From Haliclona indistincta (taxonomy: Eukaryota > Porifera > Demospongiae > Haplosclerida > Chalinidae): a stretch of 64,000 nt of DNA. The notes beneath the pieces were generated by a model that did no database searches, was not told the DNA's origin, and was given only the letters and a program-made list of their open reading frames with translations. The translations under genes and the position numbers were made by a program. The stretch covers positions 1,969,021 to 2,033,020 of the forward strand of contig OZ024788.1 of NCBI GenBank assembly GCA_964017065.1. The letters are read 5' to 3'. Shown here piece after piece: positions 30,001-42,100 of this stretch. Each line of letters opens with the position of its first letter. Positions within the stretch are counted from its first letter, which is position 1.

Positions 30001-33000
30001 CTTTAGTCAAAAACCAAAATAGCCCGATGCTGTACAGCAGCCATTGTCTAGTCTATCTTTAGTGCAGGGGGGCTATTGCCCCCCTTTTTTGCTGACTTGG
30101 TAGATGAATTTAGTTATTATTCATGCAGGGTTGTGCCACGTGGTTGATTTAGTGCAAGCCACACATAAACTAGCTATTTTTTACACCAAGTCTACACTAG
30201 ATAGAAATTGAAATTTAAGGTGAGACAGTAGTCTAAATCTCAAAAATCAATTAAAGCAGTATGAGGGGAGATCAGTGTCAAAATTAGACACATTGATTTT
30301 GATGGTCAATTTCCATTAGACTTATTATTTGGATGGTGAAATGTGTATATTCAAATATACCACTGCCATTTGGATGGTGAAATGTGTGCATTCAAATATG
30401 CCACTGCCATTTGGATCATGTGTGCATTCAAAATCCCATTGATAGTTATTGTCAAATATTTGACCCGCGGCGGCGAGACTCGTGGGGAGGTGGTAAAACC
30501 AGGAACAGGAAATGAGAAACGGAAACGAGGAAATGAAGAAACGAGAAACTTTCCAGAAAATCTTTAGCTAGGGCCGAAGGCCCGGTTTAGGACAACCCTT
30601 CCGACAATCCTTAGGCTTACCAAGGGCCGAAGGCCCGGTTTAGGATGACCCTCCCGACCATCCTTAGGCTTACCAAGGGCCGAAGGCCCGGTTTAGGATG
30701 ACCCTCCCGACTTTGCGCAGTTAGGCGAAGGTTTTTAGGGTCTTGGGTTTAGGGTTTAGTAGTTTCTGGTGCAATAATGGCGCCATTTCTTCATTTCCTC
30801 GTTTTCTTTTCTCATTTCCCCGTTCCTGGTTTTACCAGTACCACCGCTCCCACGAGCCTCGCCACTGCGGGCCAAAATATTAGACAATATCAGTGGCAAT
30901 TTGAATGCACACATTTCACCATCAAAATGGCAGTGGCATACACATTTCACCATCCAAATTATAAGTCTAATGGAAATTGACCATCAAAATCAACGTGTCT
31001 AATTTTGACACTGATCTCCCCTCATAGTTCAACTCTTTTTACATTGGCTCCTCCTTCCCTAGCAACCAAAAGAATGCAATTTGTGCATAGTGTACGGATA
31101 GCGAATAACCGCGGACAAATAGCTATTATCCGTGCACATCGACAGCTTCTACACGAGCAACGTGGACCAGCTATGACTAGGATGTGAGAGCCATTTCAAG
31201 CCTGCTAGCTTTGTGTGTACTCATCTTGTAAGCTGTAACCGTTCTCTCCCGCCACTGCTTGTACTTGTTTAAATCTCGTGATGAATATTATTATCTTACT
31301 CGTGAATTCATTTAACAGCGGTTTAATTGCTTTCCCTAGCAACGGTTAACGTTTTATATCTTGGGTTCCAACTAAAATTTTCCACTACAAACCTGGAATA
31401 TTTCTAACCACACTATAGTAAAGCAAATAAGTGAAAATAGTCCAAATCCAAGAGATGAATTTAGACTACTGTCCTACCTTAACAGCTAAAAATTGCACTA
31501 AATTAGAAGTTCAATTTCAAATTCTTTTTCTGGGGAGGACCCGCTGTTTTTTTAATAATTTGCCCCTCATTTTAAAAATCTCTAGTTCAAAATGAGTCGC
31601 AAAGCTTAGTGACACGTCACATGCAATGCGGAAAATGTACAAGCCAAACCGTTATAATAAAAATACAAGCTGTTGTCTTTTCGTGAATCCCAAAAGTGCT
31701 TGCTGGGCGAGAGCTATAACTCTTGCTGCTCACGCAGACTCAATTGTTGAGCAGCCAGTATGCTGCCATAGAGCTGATCAATCTTTAACCCTCCTAGTGT
31801 GGACAGCCTCTTTTTATCATAGGCTATGTAACCAGGCTACGAGTAGTGTGAGCTAAATCACATATTACAAACTCCAGCGGCCAGTCAGTACCATACTATT
31901 AATTTTAGCGCATGGAAGGCGTCACTGACCTAGCCGCTGAGCGTATTTGTGGCTACGTTTGTCCTGTTTTCAGCACAAAACAGTGTCTTGTAAAGATGGT
32001 AAGTACCTGCTTAACAAGTTTTAACCTTCTACTACCTCATAATATAAATAGTTTATAGCTGTATGCTCGACAATACGGCTGTTTCGAGACTGCTTATGGT
32101 CCAGACGAGCTGTTCGATTTGTTTTCTGGGCGTCTAAAGAAAGTAGCAGCTCGCCTTTTATAGCATTTATGCACCTCGAACAAAGTTTAGTGGAAATGGA
32201 AGGATTAGCTGGACTGTAGATCTAACGGGTGACAAGGAAGCGAGTTTTTAGCGAGTTTTTTTTAGGTAGTCTTCTCACGGGCTTTCTGGGCATGTGCTGA
32301 ACTGGGCACAGGGTGTCCATGGCTTGCTATGCAGGTAGAAAGGCAGAAAGCTAGTGGAACTGGATGGTTCAGAACGGTACAGAAAATTCCAGAGCAACAG
32401 ATGACGATATCAAACCAGGCATCTTGACAAAATTTCTTTCAATCTAGTGGATTTCTTGTGGGCGAAGTCAAAATTTCTCAATAATCGTTCACACGCAAAT
32501 AATTATGCACTCATAAAATTATGTGCTACAGCGAATTTCAGTTCAGTTGAAAATGCCGTGTGCCCCTTATCTCGTATTTGCCATACTTCACTATTAGAAA
32601 AAAAAAGATAACAATATAATTTATATTGCGGTGACTGATATGTACAGATGGGGAATGATAAATAATATGTGATTGGAACCACGGGATACGCAACATGCAG
32701 TTTTCAAGTTTCAACGGAAGTGAAATTCGCTGTAAACCCAGTGGTTTTCATGCCGTCGTTCCCTCCGGCCTTGTATTATGATATCTATGCTTTAGCCATT
32801 CACCTACCCCCAGCTGCCTATACATAAGTAGTTATTAACCCTTTAAGGCCTATTGACTCCTTTAGGCGTCATAATTGACTCCACCTACTCTAGACGTCAT
32901 AAATAGTGTGAAAAGTGCTCTAGAAAGGTCATTGCAAAAGATGACTTTACCTGAAAAAAAAACACTGTTTTTCGGCGCGCCCTCCCCACTAAAACGTACA

Positions 33001-34815
33001 GCATGGGGGAATTTAAAAGGGGTATCCCCCGTTAAACCGGGGTTCGAAGGGCAGAGCTCCTCGCCACTTTCGGCATTTTTAAGGCTTCAGGATGCCTGGA
33101 AATGCATACTTGAGCATAGAATATGGTCTAAACTATGCTGTTTGCTAAACGAAGACCAAAATTAGCAGAAAAATGACAAGGTCCCAGCACTTATGTGGCT
33201 TCAGTTCTGAAGTGGGAGTGGCCAACTCAGAGTTTAGTACATGGTCGTAAACTTTGACATGCCAGAAAAACAGTGCTAGTTCGGAACAGCTAGCCTATAC
33301 TGCATGTTATAAAAAATCGTAAGACAAACTGTCAATTTAGAGCAAGTAAAATTTTCGTCAAAATAATCAGGAACTAAAGGGTTAACTTATTAATGCAACA
33401 GGCAAATTGGGCGGTACATAATTCACGTGTAAGCTATGCCTATATTTTGGTGGGCAAGCTGTCAGTTCTACCGGACTTTGCAGAGACCTTGTCATCTTGC
33501 ACCACGAAGCGAAAAGCGGAATTAGTTGCTGGCCAATCAAATTCACTGCTATTCAAGTGTATTAAACATCCACACATTAAAGAATAATTCCGCTTTTCGC
33601 TTCGTGGTGCAAGAGTCCGGTACAACACAGACCTAACCGTGGTTACGAGTTGCTGTGTGCATGATTACACCAATTGTGTCAAAAACGGCTCTGTCGGAAC
33701 AAAAGCAAGATGCTCTGAATACCTGTTTGGGTTGTGGCTCCAGAGATCCAATGTAATCACTCAAAGTTGATTCACCCATACATTTTCACTCTTCTGCTCA
33801 CCAAGGGAGGCGTGGCTGGTGACGTAGCCCAGTGTGACGCGCGCAATTAGTATTGGCAAAATAAAATTTGATGCCCACTTCCTGTGACCCGCTTGGGAAG
33901 GGTTAACACATTGAAATTTCTTCCCTAAAAATAATTATTCTGTGCGAAACCCTGATCATGGAAGATTTTGTCAAGATAAATATATCGTATGTCACAATCA
34001 GGACCATAAGGGAAAGAAGCGTCCAACTCAATTTTGAAACTAAAGTCTGCTACGTATGCTGCAAAGACTTTCCTTACAAGGAAGGTTTTTGTTGGCTGCA
34101 TAAGACAGCGATAATGGGTCTGGCTTGATGCTTGCTTGTTTTAGTTGGAGACAACCAGGACGAAGCATGGATGAATATATAAGTTAGAAAATAGCGTGCC
34201 ACAACATGCCAAAGTTTCAAGTAGCAACAGCGTATGTCGGCAAACTATAGTTTTGCTTATTACCACGTGGGATAACCAAAATTAAATGCTCCTGGCAATT
34301 CATTATCAGAACACCATTCTCTTTAAACTTGGAAAAAATAGAATGTCACATTGATCTGAAATTCATTATTATTTGTTTCTTGTGTAGCTCATGTATTGCC
34401 CACTGAGTTGTTAATGAAGGGCTACATGGAAAAGAGCTATTGGCACAGTCCACCATTCTATACTGAGCCAGTAGGATATAAATTGTGCATTAAAGTAAGC
34501 AAATCTGAGTCTGGCACTCACATGTCTTTGTATGTGTACATTATGAGAGGAGAATATGATAGTAGGCTAGAGTGGCCATTTAAAGGAAGCATCACTATAC
34601 AACTAGTCAATCACAAGAAACCTGAAGACAATCATGAGGTAACACTGCGCTTCAGTGAAAAACCATCGAACAGAGTGACCTCAGGAGAAATGGCAAAGTC
34701 TGGATGGGGCTTCGCACGGTTCATCAGTTACAATAATTTAAAGTCTTCCACTGATACTAGAAGATACATCATTGATGACTGTCTGACATTTAGAGTGACC
34801 AACGTATTGGATTAA
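27076..34815 (+). CDS. TRAF-like RING protein with expanded coiled coil
   Basis: Two exons, 27076-28564 and 34388-34815, joined in phase (GTAATA donor, TGTGTAG acceptor) to 638 residues. Domains: RING about 30-72 (CPVCLLPFRDPHLVSCCGAKYC...CPLC), TRAF-type zinc finger about 90-150 (CSRKDECQWIGQLRHLDRHEREEC; CSYQCGVRLPRRLMAEHQ), a very long charged coiled coil about 155-490, and a MATH domain about 500-635 (YWHSPPFYTEPVGYKLCIKV; RLEWPFKGSI). The coiled coil is about 330 residues, several times that of the TRAF-like gene at 19894; part of it is a recent 15-residue repeat (KKETERQMQSKMAEV). TRAF proteins trimerise through this region. It starts 349 bases from DDB1, on the other strand. The 5.8-kb intron is filled with repeats, and the unspliced frame would stop at 28618 and lose the MATH domain. 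Confidence 0.87.
28190..28400 (+). repeat. 45-bp coding minisatellite
   Basis: Four nearly identical 45-base units, each encoding a 15-residue coiled-coil segment KKETERQMQSKMAEV. More diverged units extend in both directions (about 27770-28540). The opposite strand also stays open here because of the repeat, but shows no gene signs. Confidence 0.9.
28800..29240. repeat. Degenerate short tandem array (AGCATGCAAGCAGCAGAAC)
   Basis: About twenty imperfect units of 17-26 bases mixing GCATGCAAGCAGCAGAAC and CATGGAA/CACGGTA. Part of it is a higher-order repeat: 28905-28990 and 29030-29110 are near copies. Confidence 0.85.
30262..31024. mobile_element. 763-bp MITE flanked by TA
   Basis: The inverted ends begin TGAGGGGAGATCAGTGTCAA and stay complementary for well over 150 bases. 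TA dinucleotides flank both ends (30260-30261, 31025-31026), suggesting a Tc1/mariner-type target site. The interior repeats GGGCCGAAGGCCCGGTTTAGG three times, a module also found once in the foldback element at 25065-26358. No coding capacity. Confidence 0.75.
31912..32219 (+). CDS. Candidate small two-exon gene, unknown
   Basis: Exon 31912-31998 starts with ATG and ends at a GTAAGT donor. After a 53-base intron, exon 32052-32219 stays in phase to a TAG, giving 84 residues starting MEGVTDLAAERICGYVC. The intron size fits this genome. No family is recognised, and the piece lies inside another gene's intron, so it may be chance or an exon relic. Confidence 0.25.
33496..33613. repeat. Hairpin with 28-bp arms
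   Basis: CTTGCACCACGAAGCGAAAA... at 33496-33524 is inverted at 33586-33613 around a 60-base loop. The flanking CCGGACT/AGTCCGG extends the symmetry. A tiny MITE is the simplest reading. Confidence 0.65.
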
Positions 34816-35026
34816 CTGAAATGCACAAACTTTTTTTCTGATCATGCATTGTAACAATTTTTTTATGATTCCCTCATTATCATTCACTCTTTAAACCACA
34901 CCCATTTCAACACACTTAGCACACCCATCATCACTCCTTAAAATTATGACTTTTTGATTCAAAAATAATTTGTGTTAAATAATCATGGTCATCAAAATTG
35001 TCGGACCTCCTTGTGACCGTCACCAC

Positions 35027-35125
35027 TGACAACCAACTATCCTCTCATAGTGTGATGTGGAAGCTAGGACAGCTGGTACGAGTATGAAGAGACCGTACAG
35101 GCATACACATAGCTGATCTTCCATA
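35027..35125 (-). CDS. Candidate exon with signal-peptide-like sequence
   Basis: An acceptor (CTCAG) precedes an open exon whose frame from the ATG at 35124 reads MEDQLCVCLYGLFILVPAVLA and then STSHYERIVGC before a GTGGTG donor. A charged start followed by a hydrophobic stretch resembles a signal peptide. The preceding intron has a (CT)n tract. The partner exons are not identified. It could belong to the membrane-protein gene whose damaged exon is at 35442-36606, but the reading phase of that junction would then lead to an early stop. Confidence 0.25.
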
Positions 35126-35441
35126 CTGAGAACATACCTGGAGAGAGAGAGAGAGGGAGGGAGGGTGAGAGAGTCAATAAGTAAGGTGCAATGGAGAAAA
35201 CTTGAGTATGAGATTTTTCGAATTGGAGCAAAAAATTCTAAACCAGTCATCAGGACAACACTAAAATTTACACAGCTACATTACATGTTACAAAGCATTG
35301 TTTACTTGATACATTCTGTGGTCATGTTCCATGCATCACACAATAATTATGATAACAGAATCAATGTATAGTGATGTAAGAAACTATTCCTGAACACTCA
35401 AATAATCTCTAGTATGGGTATCTAGTGAATGAGTGACTCAC

Positions 35442-36606
35442 CAAATGGTGTATATGTTCCGCGCTTTTTAGGAATTTGCGCTTTCTCGAGAAAGCGCAGC
35501 GCTTTTTAGGAATCCCTAGAAAGCGCGGTCTTTCTCGAGAAAGCGCTGCGCTATCTCCAGAAAGCGCAGTCACAGAAAGCGCAACGGATACTGCGCTTTC
35601 TAAGGTTTAGCTCCTGTTGTTTCACGGCACTTCAGTGTTGCTCAAGAATCGCCACGAAATAGCTCTCTACTACCATAGGTGTTAGAATTTAAGTTGGGTG
35701 AGTCTTTGCCGTTGAGTGCCGTAAATGGCCCATGGCAGCAACTCGATCGTGCTGTGACGATCGAGTCTGAGCTACTGTAGCACAATGAGCCTGAGCGAGC
35801 ATGCACTGTTCCACTTTAGCTACTACTATTACCTGTGCTGCTCTGTTGTACCTAAGACCGTAGTATGCATGCCTGGGTATGCAATGGTATACCTAGAGTG
35901 CTACCTGTCCCTCATCATAGTGTGATGTACCCTGTCACAATGCACAGGAAGGCTGACAACATTTCTGTCATCATAATGCATGGAAATGACCAGCTCAGTA
36001 ATACAGTAGGCACAGCTGCATGCAGAGTAAAAACAACCCCAACACACTGAAATATGTGTCGTTGTTGCCTCTCTTCAGAATGGTCACGGTGGACTGTGGG
36101 AGCTATAGGTAATAAATAGCAGTAACTGACTGAGCTAAAATGGAACCTCGCTCAGGCTCATTGTGCTAGCTCAGGCTCAAATCGTCAGAGCGCTAGCACG
36201 AGTTGCTGACATGGGCCGTTACACTCAACAAAAGACTCGCCCAACTTAAATTCTAACACCTATGGTATAGTAGAGAGCTATTTGGTGGCGATTCTTGAGC
36301 GACAAGGGCCGTGTAACAACAGGAGCTAAACCTTAGAAAGCGCAGTATCCGTTGCGCTTTCTGTGACTACGCTTTCTGGAGATAGCGCAGCGCTTTCTCG
36401 AGAAAGCCCGCGCTTTCTAAGGATTCCTAAAAAACGCTGCGCTTTCTCGAGAAAGCGCAAATTCCTAAAAAGCGCGGAACATATACATGATAGTAGCAGC
36501 TAACAGGAACCCACCAGCTGCCGTGAAGAAGAGAGGTACCAACCCACCATATGAAGAGAGGGACTAATAACATGACACCAACCCAGCAGCTGCTCCAACA
36601 CAACTA
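35442..36606 (-). pseudogene. Broken membrane-protein exon split by a MITE
   Basis: This copies the exon at 58086-58238. Bases 36486-36606 carry most of it, with a one-base loss that frameshifts to an early stop and a further internal deletion of about 28 bases. The last bases (35442-35454) lie on the far side of a 1,027-bp inserted element. It is clearly non-functional. Confidence 0.75.
35455..36481. mobile_element. 1,027-bp MITE with ~290-bp inverted repeats
   Basis: Begins TGTTCCGCGCTTTTTAGGAA and ends with the complement. The arms are about 290 bases (to about 35745, and from about 36196). The outer arms contain several GCGCTTTCTCGAGAAAGCGC palindromes. A four-base target duplication TATA flanks it (35451-35454, 36482-36485). 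The paralogous site near 58095 has a single TATA and no element, which proves the borders. No transposase is encoded. Confidence 0.88.
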
Positions 36607-36790
36607 GAGAGAGAGAGAGAGAGAGATAGGGATAGATTGAGGAATGAGAGAGGGAGTGAGCGAGGCAGAGAGAGAGAGAGAGAGAGGGGGGAGGGAGTGA
36701 GCGAGGCAGAGAGAGAGAGAGAGATAGGGATAGATTGAGGAATGAGAGAGGGAGTGAGCAATGCAGAGAGAGGAGGGAGAGACAGGAAAG
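36607..36790. repeat. GA-rich microsatellite
   Basis: GA runs interrupted by repeated GGGATAGATTGAGGAATGAG units of about 80 bases, adjacent to the damaged membrane-protein exon. Equivalent to the tract beside 58239. Confidence 0.85.
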
Positions 36791-37039
36791 AGACAGTAAC
36801 TTAGTTTGATGCAAGTTTGATAAAAGCATGAAAATTTGCTCCAGAAAAATAATGTAGGCAGTAAATTTTAGTGCTCACTGAGTTATGAGATTATCTGCCG
36901 TCAACATTGCCTCAATAACTGAGATTATACCATACTAAGACTATTCTGACCAATCAGATTGCGCTATTTGAGGGATATAACGAGTCATATTTCCCTCCGC
37001 GTCACGTGCCCAAGATCAGAACAGCCTTTAGCATGGCAC

Positions 37040-37228
37040 AAGTAAGTTATATCACATGTTAGCGGGATATACGACCCGTTATATCCCTCGGGAAAGGGCT
37101 AGTGCTCTCAAAAAGTCTCGGAAGCACCTCGGGCTTCGCCTTCGGCACTTCCTCGACTTCACTTGAGCGCGCCCTTTCCCGCGGGATATAAAGGGTCGTA
37201 TATCCCGCTAACGCGGGATATAACCTAC
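37040..37228. repeat. GC-rich imperfect palindrome
   Basis: GTTAGCGGGATATACGACCC near 37060 is inverted at about 37186-37205, with GGGAAAGGGC/GCCCTTTCCCG closing the stem. The loop includes CTCGGGCTTCGCCTTCGGC. It could be a MITE core; no function is evident. Confidence 0.65.
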
Positions 37229-37382
37229 ACATAATTATGTCATTTTCTGTACAACTAATAGTTGATAGATTTGACATTACTGACTTGCTCAGTTCGACTA
37301 GCAATGCAGCTTGGGCTCTATCTGACCATTGACTGGATTGTATAATACTACATTGGAAGGTGAGATCTGAAAATAACCGTCT

Positions 37383-39183
37383 TACAAGAGCAACTCAAGG
37401 GTTTCTTCATTGATCAGCCTCACACTTTTAGAAGTTATTTATAAAGATACAGTGTAACTAATTACGGTTCGATTTGAGAGCCACATAAAATAATTTAATT
37501 TAGTTTGGAGTTAATTTTCGAATGGATTAGGCCTTTAAAAAAATTTGTTTAAATTTTTAAACACACAAACGACACTTCAGCCATGACTGACCATCATGCC
37601 TGCTTGGGAACACAGAATTGCAAACAAACTAGCCTGCAGTAGCCGTAGGAAGTCTGGCAATGCTACTATAATGCATTGGCTGAGCCTGGCGATGTTCACT
37701 ATGCCCGTCCACATGGAGATGAACCATCACTAAGCCAAATGCCCATATGTGTTTGCTGAGCTTGAGGTAAGTGTAAGTGCTGTCCATTGTTCCTTCGATC
37801 GCTTCTTGATCCCACCACGCCGTCCACTCAAGCTACATGTAGCAGAGCTAGCACTAAAAAACGGACTCAATAGTTTTTTTTTGGTGAAGAAAAAATGTTT
37901 ATAAAGCTCAATTTTTCAAATATTTTATTTTCGCACTAGGTCAACTTACAAAAATTAAATTTCAACGAAAATAACCAGTTATACGGTACCATTTTTATAA
38001 TAGTGTTGGCTGAACACCTATAACCACTGTACATGGGAGAGCACAGTAGCCTCAAACAACAGCCACACCCACTCTAGCAGACACTGTAGGATGGTCAACC
38101 AATACTGAGTACAATGGAGACCAGCTGGAGGACTGCACTACACATGTAAGGAATACCGTAGACGCAGAAATTTAGAGTGAGAAAAATTGAGTGTTTTATC
38201 CCGGTGTTTATTAACTTTTTAAAGGTTTTAATTTATGAGGGGTCATCCTCTCGAAAATTTGAACACAACGAAAATCTTCTTTCAAGCACACGAAAATGGC
38301 AGTAGCAGTTACGCAGTATCATAACGATCTCTAGCAACTTGTGGCAAGTCTCTGCATTCGTTGTCATCATGTTTATAAAGACATCTGGGAAGCTACTGTG
38401 GAGAAACACCTTAGTTATGTGACAAAAACACCGTCATAGGCTACAGCAGCGACGGTAATGGTGACGAATGGGATGCTGATACTCGGTCCATGAAGGATCT
38501 GGCAGCTCATCAGCTCGAGCTACAGAGTTCTGAAGAGTTTTGGAGTAACTGGATGGACGTTCAGTACCGTTTGAAATTTTCGTGATTTAAATTTCGAGGT
38601 AGAGGGACTGTTCTACTAGACTACTAGACTGGACTGTGTCTATTGTATATACCCAGTTTACCACAACACAAAACACATATTTCACAGATATTCACTTACT
38701 AACCTGCTCTGAATGACCGTCCTTGGTTGTCAAAATCCACAATACTCATGTCCAAGACTGGTCCAATAATATTAGTGAAACTCTCCTTCACCTCAACATA
38801 CCTCAACTAAATGAGGTAGAGGGGGATAAAGGAGGGAAAAAGAAAATGTATCATGAATTTATGACAATCCCTCACATTTTTAAGTTTACCTTAGCAGGGT
38901 ACAAGAATAGTAGGCTTGGAGAAACTGAAGATCAATCAGAAACAAGTCCTCCAGTCTATGAAAAAGAAAAACAAATTCATATTTTCATCGCAACTCATCT
39001 CAATAATCAAAATAGTGACATTCACTCAGTTTACCTTATGTTGAAGGCTTTGAGAGGAGCTGATGAGTCTAGTTCAAGAGGAACCACTTTGAGCAGACCA
39101 GCATTCATGTGGATGGCGACCAGCTTGCTAGATGGATCAACAACAGCAGTCTGTCGTCCTTGGGTCGGCTTGCCCACGCGTTC
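37383..39183 (-). pseudogene. Decayed DDB1 fragment
   Basis: Four pieces match DDB1 exons in the right order on the minus strand. Exon 12-like is at about 37386-37441, with a lost donor. Exon 8-like (about 38722-38812) has small insertions and losses. A truncated exon 4-like piece lies at about 38920-38960. Exon 3-like (39035-39183) is full length with acceptor and donor. Exons 5-7 and 9-11 are gone. It shares its flanks with the better copy at 60600-63775 and so descends from the same duplication. Confidence 0.85.
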
Positions 39184-42100
39184 CTAGTGGAGTGAAAGTT
39201 AGCGTAATCATGAAAGTTTGTGAAAGCATGCGAGTTGGTTTATATTGATCTCGTTACAGGCGTGACTGTTGCATTTTCTCTTCTACTAGAAGAGTGCTCA
39301 ACTATTTCTGGCTGTCATACTTGGCACATTATAGCTCATTGGTTCAGAGTGAAGGGGCAACGACATCTATTGGTCATCAAAAAAATAATAGCAAGTTGTA
39401 TAGTCAAAAGTGTTACTCAAACACCTGGCCAGACTACAGGCGGGGATGGGCGCTGAGGGGCCTCCGGAAGCAGACAATGTGCAGTGTTTTATGATTCCAT
39501 TTATAAAACGTGGATATGCGACTGAATAGGCATGGTTTATGGTTTTGCGACTGAATAGGCAGAACACATTTCCATACTTCAGGCTAGTAACACTCACTAC
39601 CACAGTGGTGCTGGTTGAGACAAAGTACATTACTGCACAACTTCTAAAAATAAAAATATTCGAGCTAGGATAATTATTTTTGTCAAAATTAAAAAATCCG
39701 TAGGTGCTTAGAAAGGAGGGTTGTGTTACAAGGCCAAGAATTGTAAATCCATGGAGTACAGGCTGTTACAGTCGTGACTTGTTAGTATGTGGTAATCACT
39801 AGTTAGCTTTCCCAAGTTTTATAGCCACTTGTGATGTTGAATCCAGCTTTGCTCACATTTTGATCACCCTACACAATGTGTTTGATGGACCTGCTGTATA
39901 GGTGTGCATAATTATTTTGTCTGACGAAATATTGGAGAGAAAGAGTTTCCTAAAATTAATATAATTGGTAACTTTTAGTGCTGATTCTTTTACAAAGATT
40001 AATGGTTTACTCTGAACCTGTACATTAGCTCTAGACCAGAGCGATGGGACAACACAGAATCTGAAATTGGAATACTATAATGTGCTTAAATTGCAAGATG
40101 GAATTCAACTACACCTACACCTAGTTGACTAGTTAACAGACTGTTGCTCTATTGAAATGAATCAAATTAGCTTTGTGTTCTGTATGCATAGCTGGTATTG
40201 GACTGTAATAATAATTCATTAGTTCCATACCACTATACTGCCACCCATAAACAACTAGTACATTGTACATGAGTATAGAGTGCTTTACCAGCAGCTTATA
40301 CTGCCCCACTATAACAACAATGGTCCAGAGTCACATATTGACAGCCATGCTGAAAACTGAGGTAGCCACTAGCAGCACTAAACCAAGCCCATTTTTGGAT
40401 TACACATCAAGTGGTAGCAAACAAATGTCTTCCTGACACTAGACTTGCTAGATAGATGGCAATCTTGTGAGTCATGAGAAGGCAAGCAAGTTCAGATGAA
40501 GAATGCAGATAGCTGCTTTTAGTGCTCCTTGCTATTTTCAGAGCTCACTAACCAGAAAACAAAAACAGGTAAGATGAAGGTACCAAGCCCCTCATGCAGT
40601 AGAACACATCTAGTAGCTTATATCAGACCACCAGGAAGCAGCAACAAGCATGGCAGACACTTGACACAAACAAATCGAGGCACCAGGTGAACATCCTTGT
40701 CCTTGTTGAGCTGGGTCCACCTGATCTAGCACAGCAGGTGTAGGAACACCAGAACATCTAGGGATTAATGAAGATAATTTATACTTACAATGAGTGCATG
40801 GGCACACAGAGTGCTGTGCTGATATGTATGTGTGTGCAGCTGTTTACTGCATTACTGCTCAAAGATTGTCATAATAAAGCTTGATTCTTGATTGTTGACT
40901 TTGAGAGACACCTGTGAAGTCAGGAGAGTATTCTGTTGCATGCTATGACCATGATTTCTAGTAACTTCATCGTAAATTATTGCTATTCTGGTAAATAGGT
41001 GTAGCTAGCCAGCCACAGAGATGATACTGAAAGAGCATGCAGATACAGATTGCTCTGTGATGGGTAGCCCATGGTATTGCATTGCATCCTATGTCAATAG
41101 TGCTTGTGATCACTGAGCATGGTAAAACAAACATTTTAACTATTATTCTTTGAAGTTATCTTTATGCAAATCATTTTTTATAGCAACTACCAAGCACCAT
41201 TGGTGTGCATCTGACAAAACGCATGAAACAAACACCACAATTATTCATGAGCAAAGATTATTCATTGAATGCAGATGAAAGACAGCACTAGTGGGAAAAG
41301 TATCTTCATTTCCTGACCCCCCATAAAACAACTAAATTTACTAGTTCTATGAATAATATCATTATTAGTTCTGGGAATTAAGCAAAACAGACACCTGGAA
41401 TCAACAATCATAAATCCCAAATTCATTTTTTTTGTGAATTGAGTTATGTTACAAACACATGTTATAGCTACTTATTTTTGTGCAACAACTGAGGAAGGGC
41501 TTCAAATTAGCACTAGCACGCTACCAGAGGCTGGTAAAATTCAGCTATGGGTAGTAAAATGTACATGTTGGTGGCCCAGCTGGCTAGAGATACTTGTAGA
41601 CTTACTGCAGAATTTGACTGGAAGCAAGTTCCTAAAAGCATAAATTAGCTTAATTATTTCGTTGGGCTAGTAGAAACTTTGGGCTAGTTACAATTTAAAT
41701 TTACTAGCTCTGCTGGCCAAATTGAAAAGAAGTTAATTTGAAGTCCTGAACTGAGGAAATGTTATTATAGTACAAATAGTCTAGTTAACTAGTATCAAGT
41801 ATCAAGTATCAACGTAGACTAGTAGATTTGAACATGACAATACTTGAGAGATGACCTAGTAGAAGTTTAGCAGTCATGAGTAATTTATAGACAGCTTGTT
41901 TCTTTATTTCTCAATCTCAATGTGCAGGCACATCTCTTTGTTGTTGTGATTCAGTATAACAACATACTAGACCACGTTTCGATAGAATTCTGCCATCTGA
42001 TTGGTCAGATGCAGGTTTATTAAATCTCTAATAAATATTTTAAAATAACTAATACTAAACTATAATAACTAGCTCCATCACAAAATTGTGCCAAACACAG

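Larger units (their letters stand above)
28565..34387. other. 5.8-kb intron of the TRAF-like gene
   Basis: Mostly non-coding. It holds the short tandem array at 28800-29240, a 763-bp MITE (30262-31024), a small candidate gene (31912-32219), a hairpin (33496-33613) and otherwise unique AT-rich sequence. Around 29450-29660 it resembles 48590-48850, another dispersed repeat. Confidence 0.7.

Noticed and set aside
33020..33070. tRNA-like GGTTCGAA motif
   Set aside because: No acceptor stem, D arm or anticodon arm can be formed around it.
32875..33165. 96-codon open frame in the TRAF intron
   Set aside because: It lacks an ATG at its start, has no recognised domain and no splice context.
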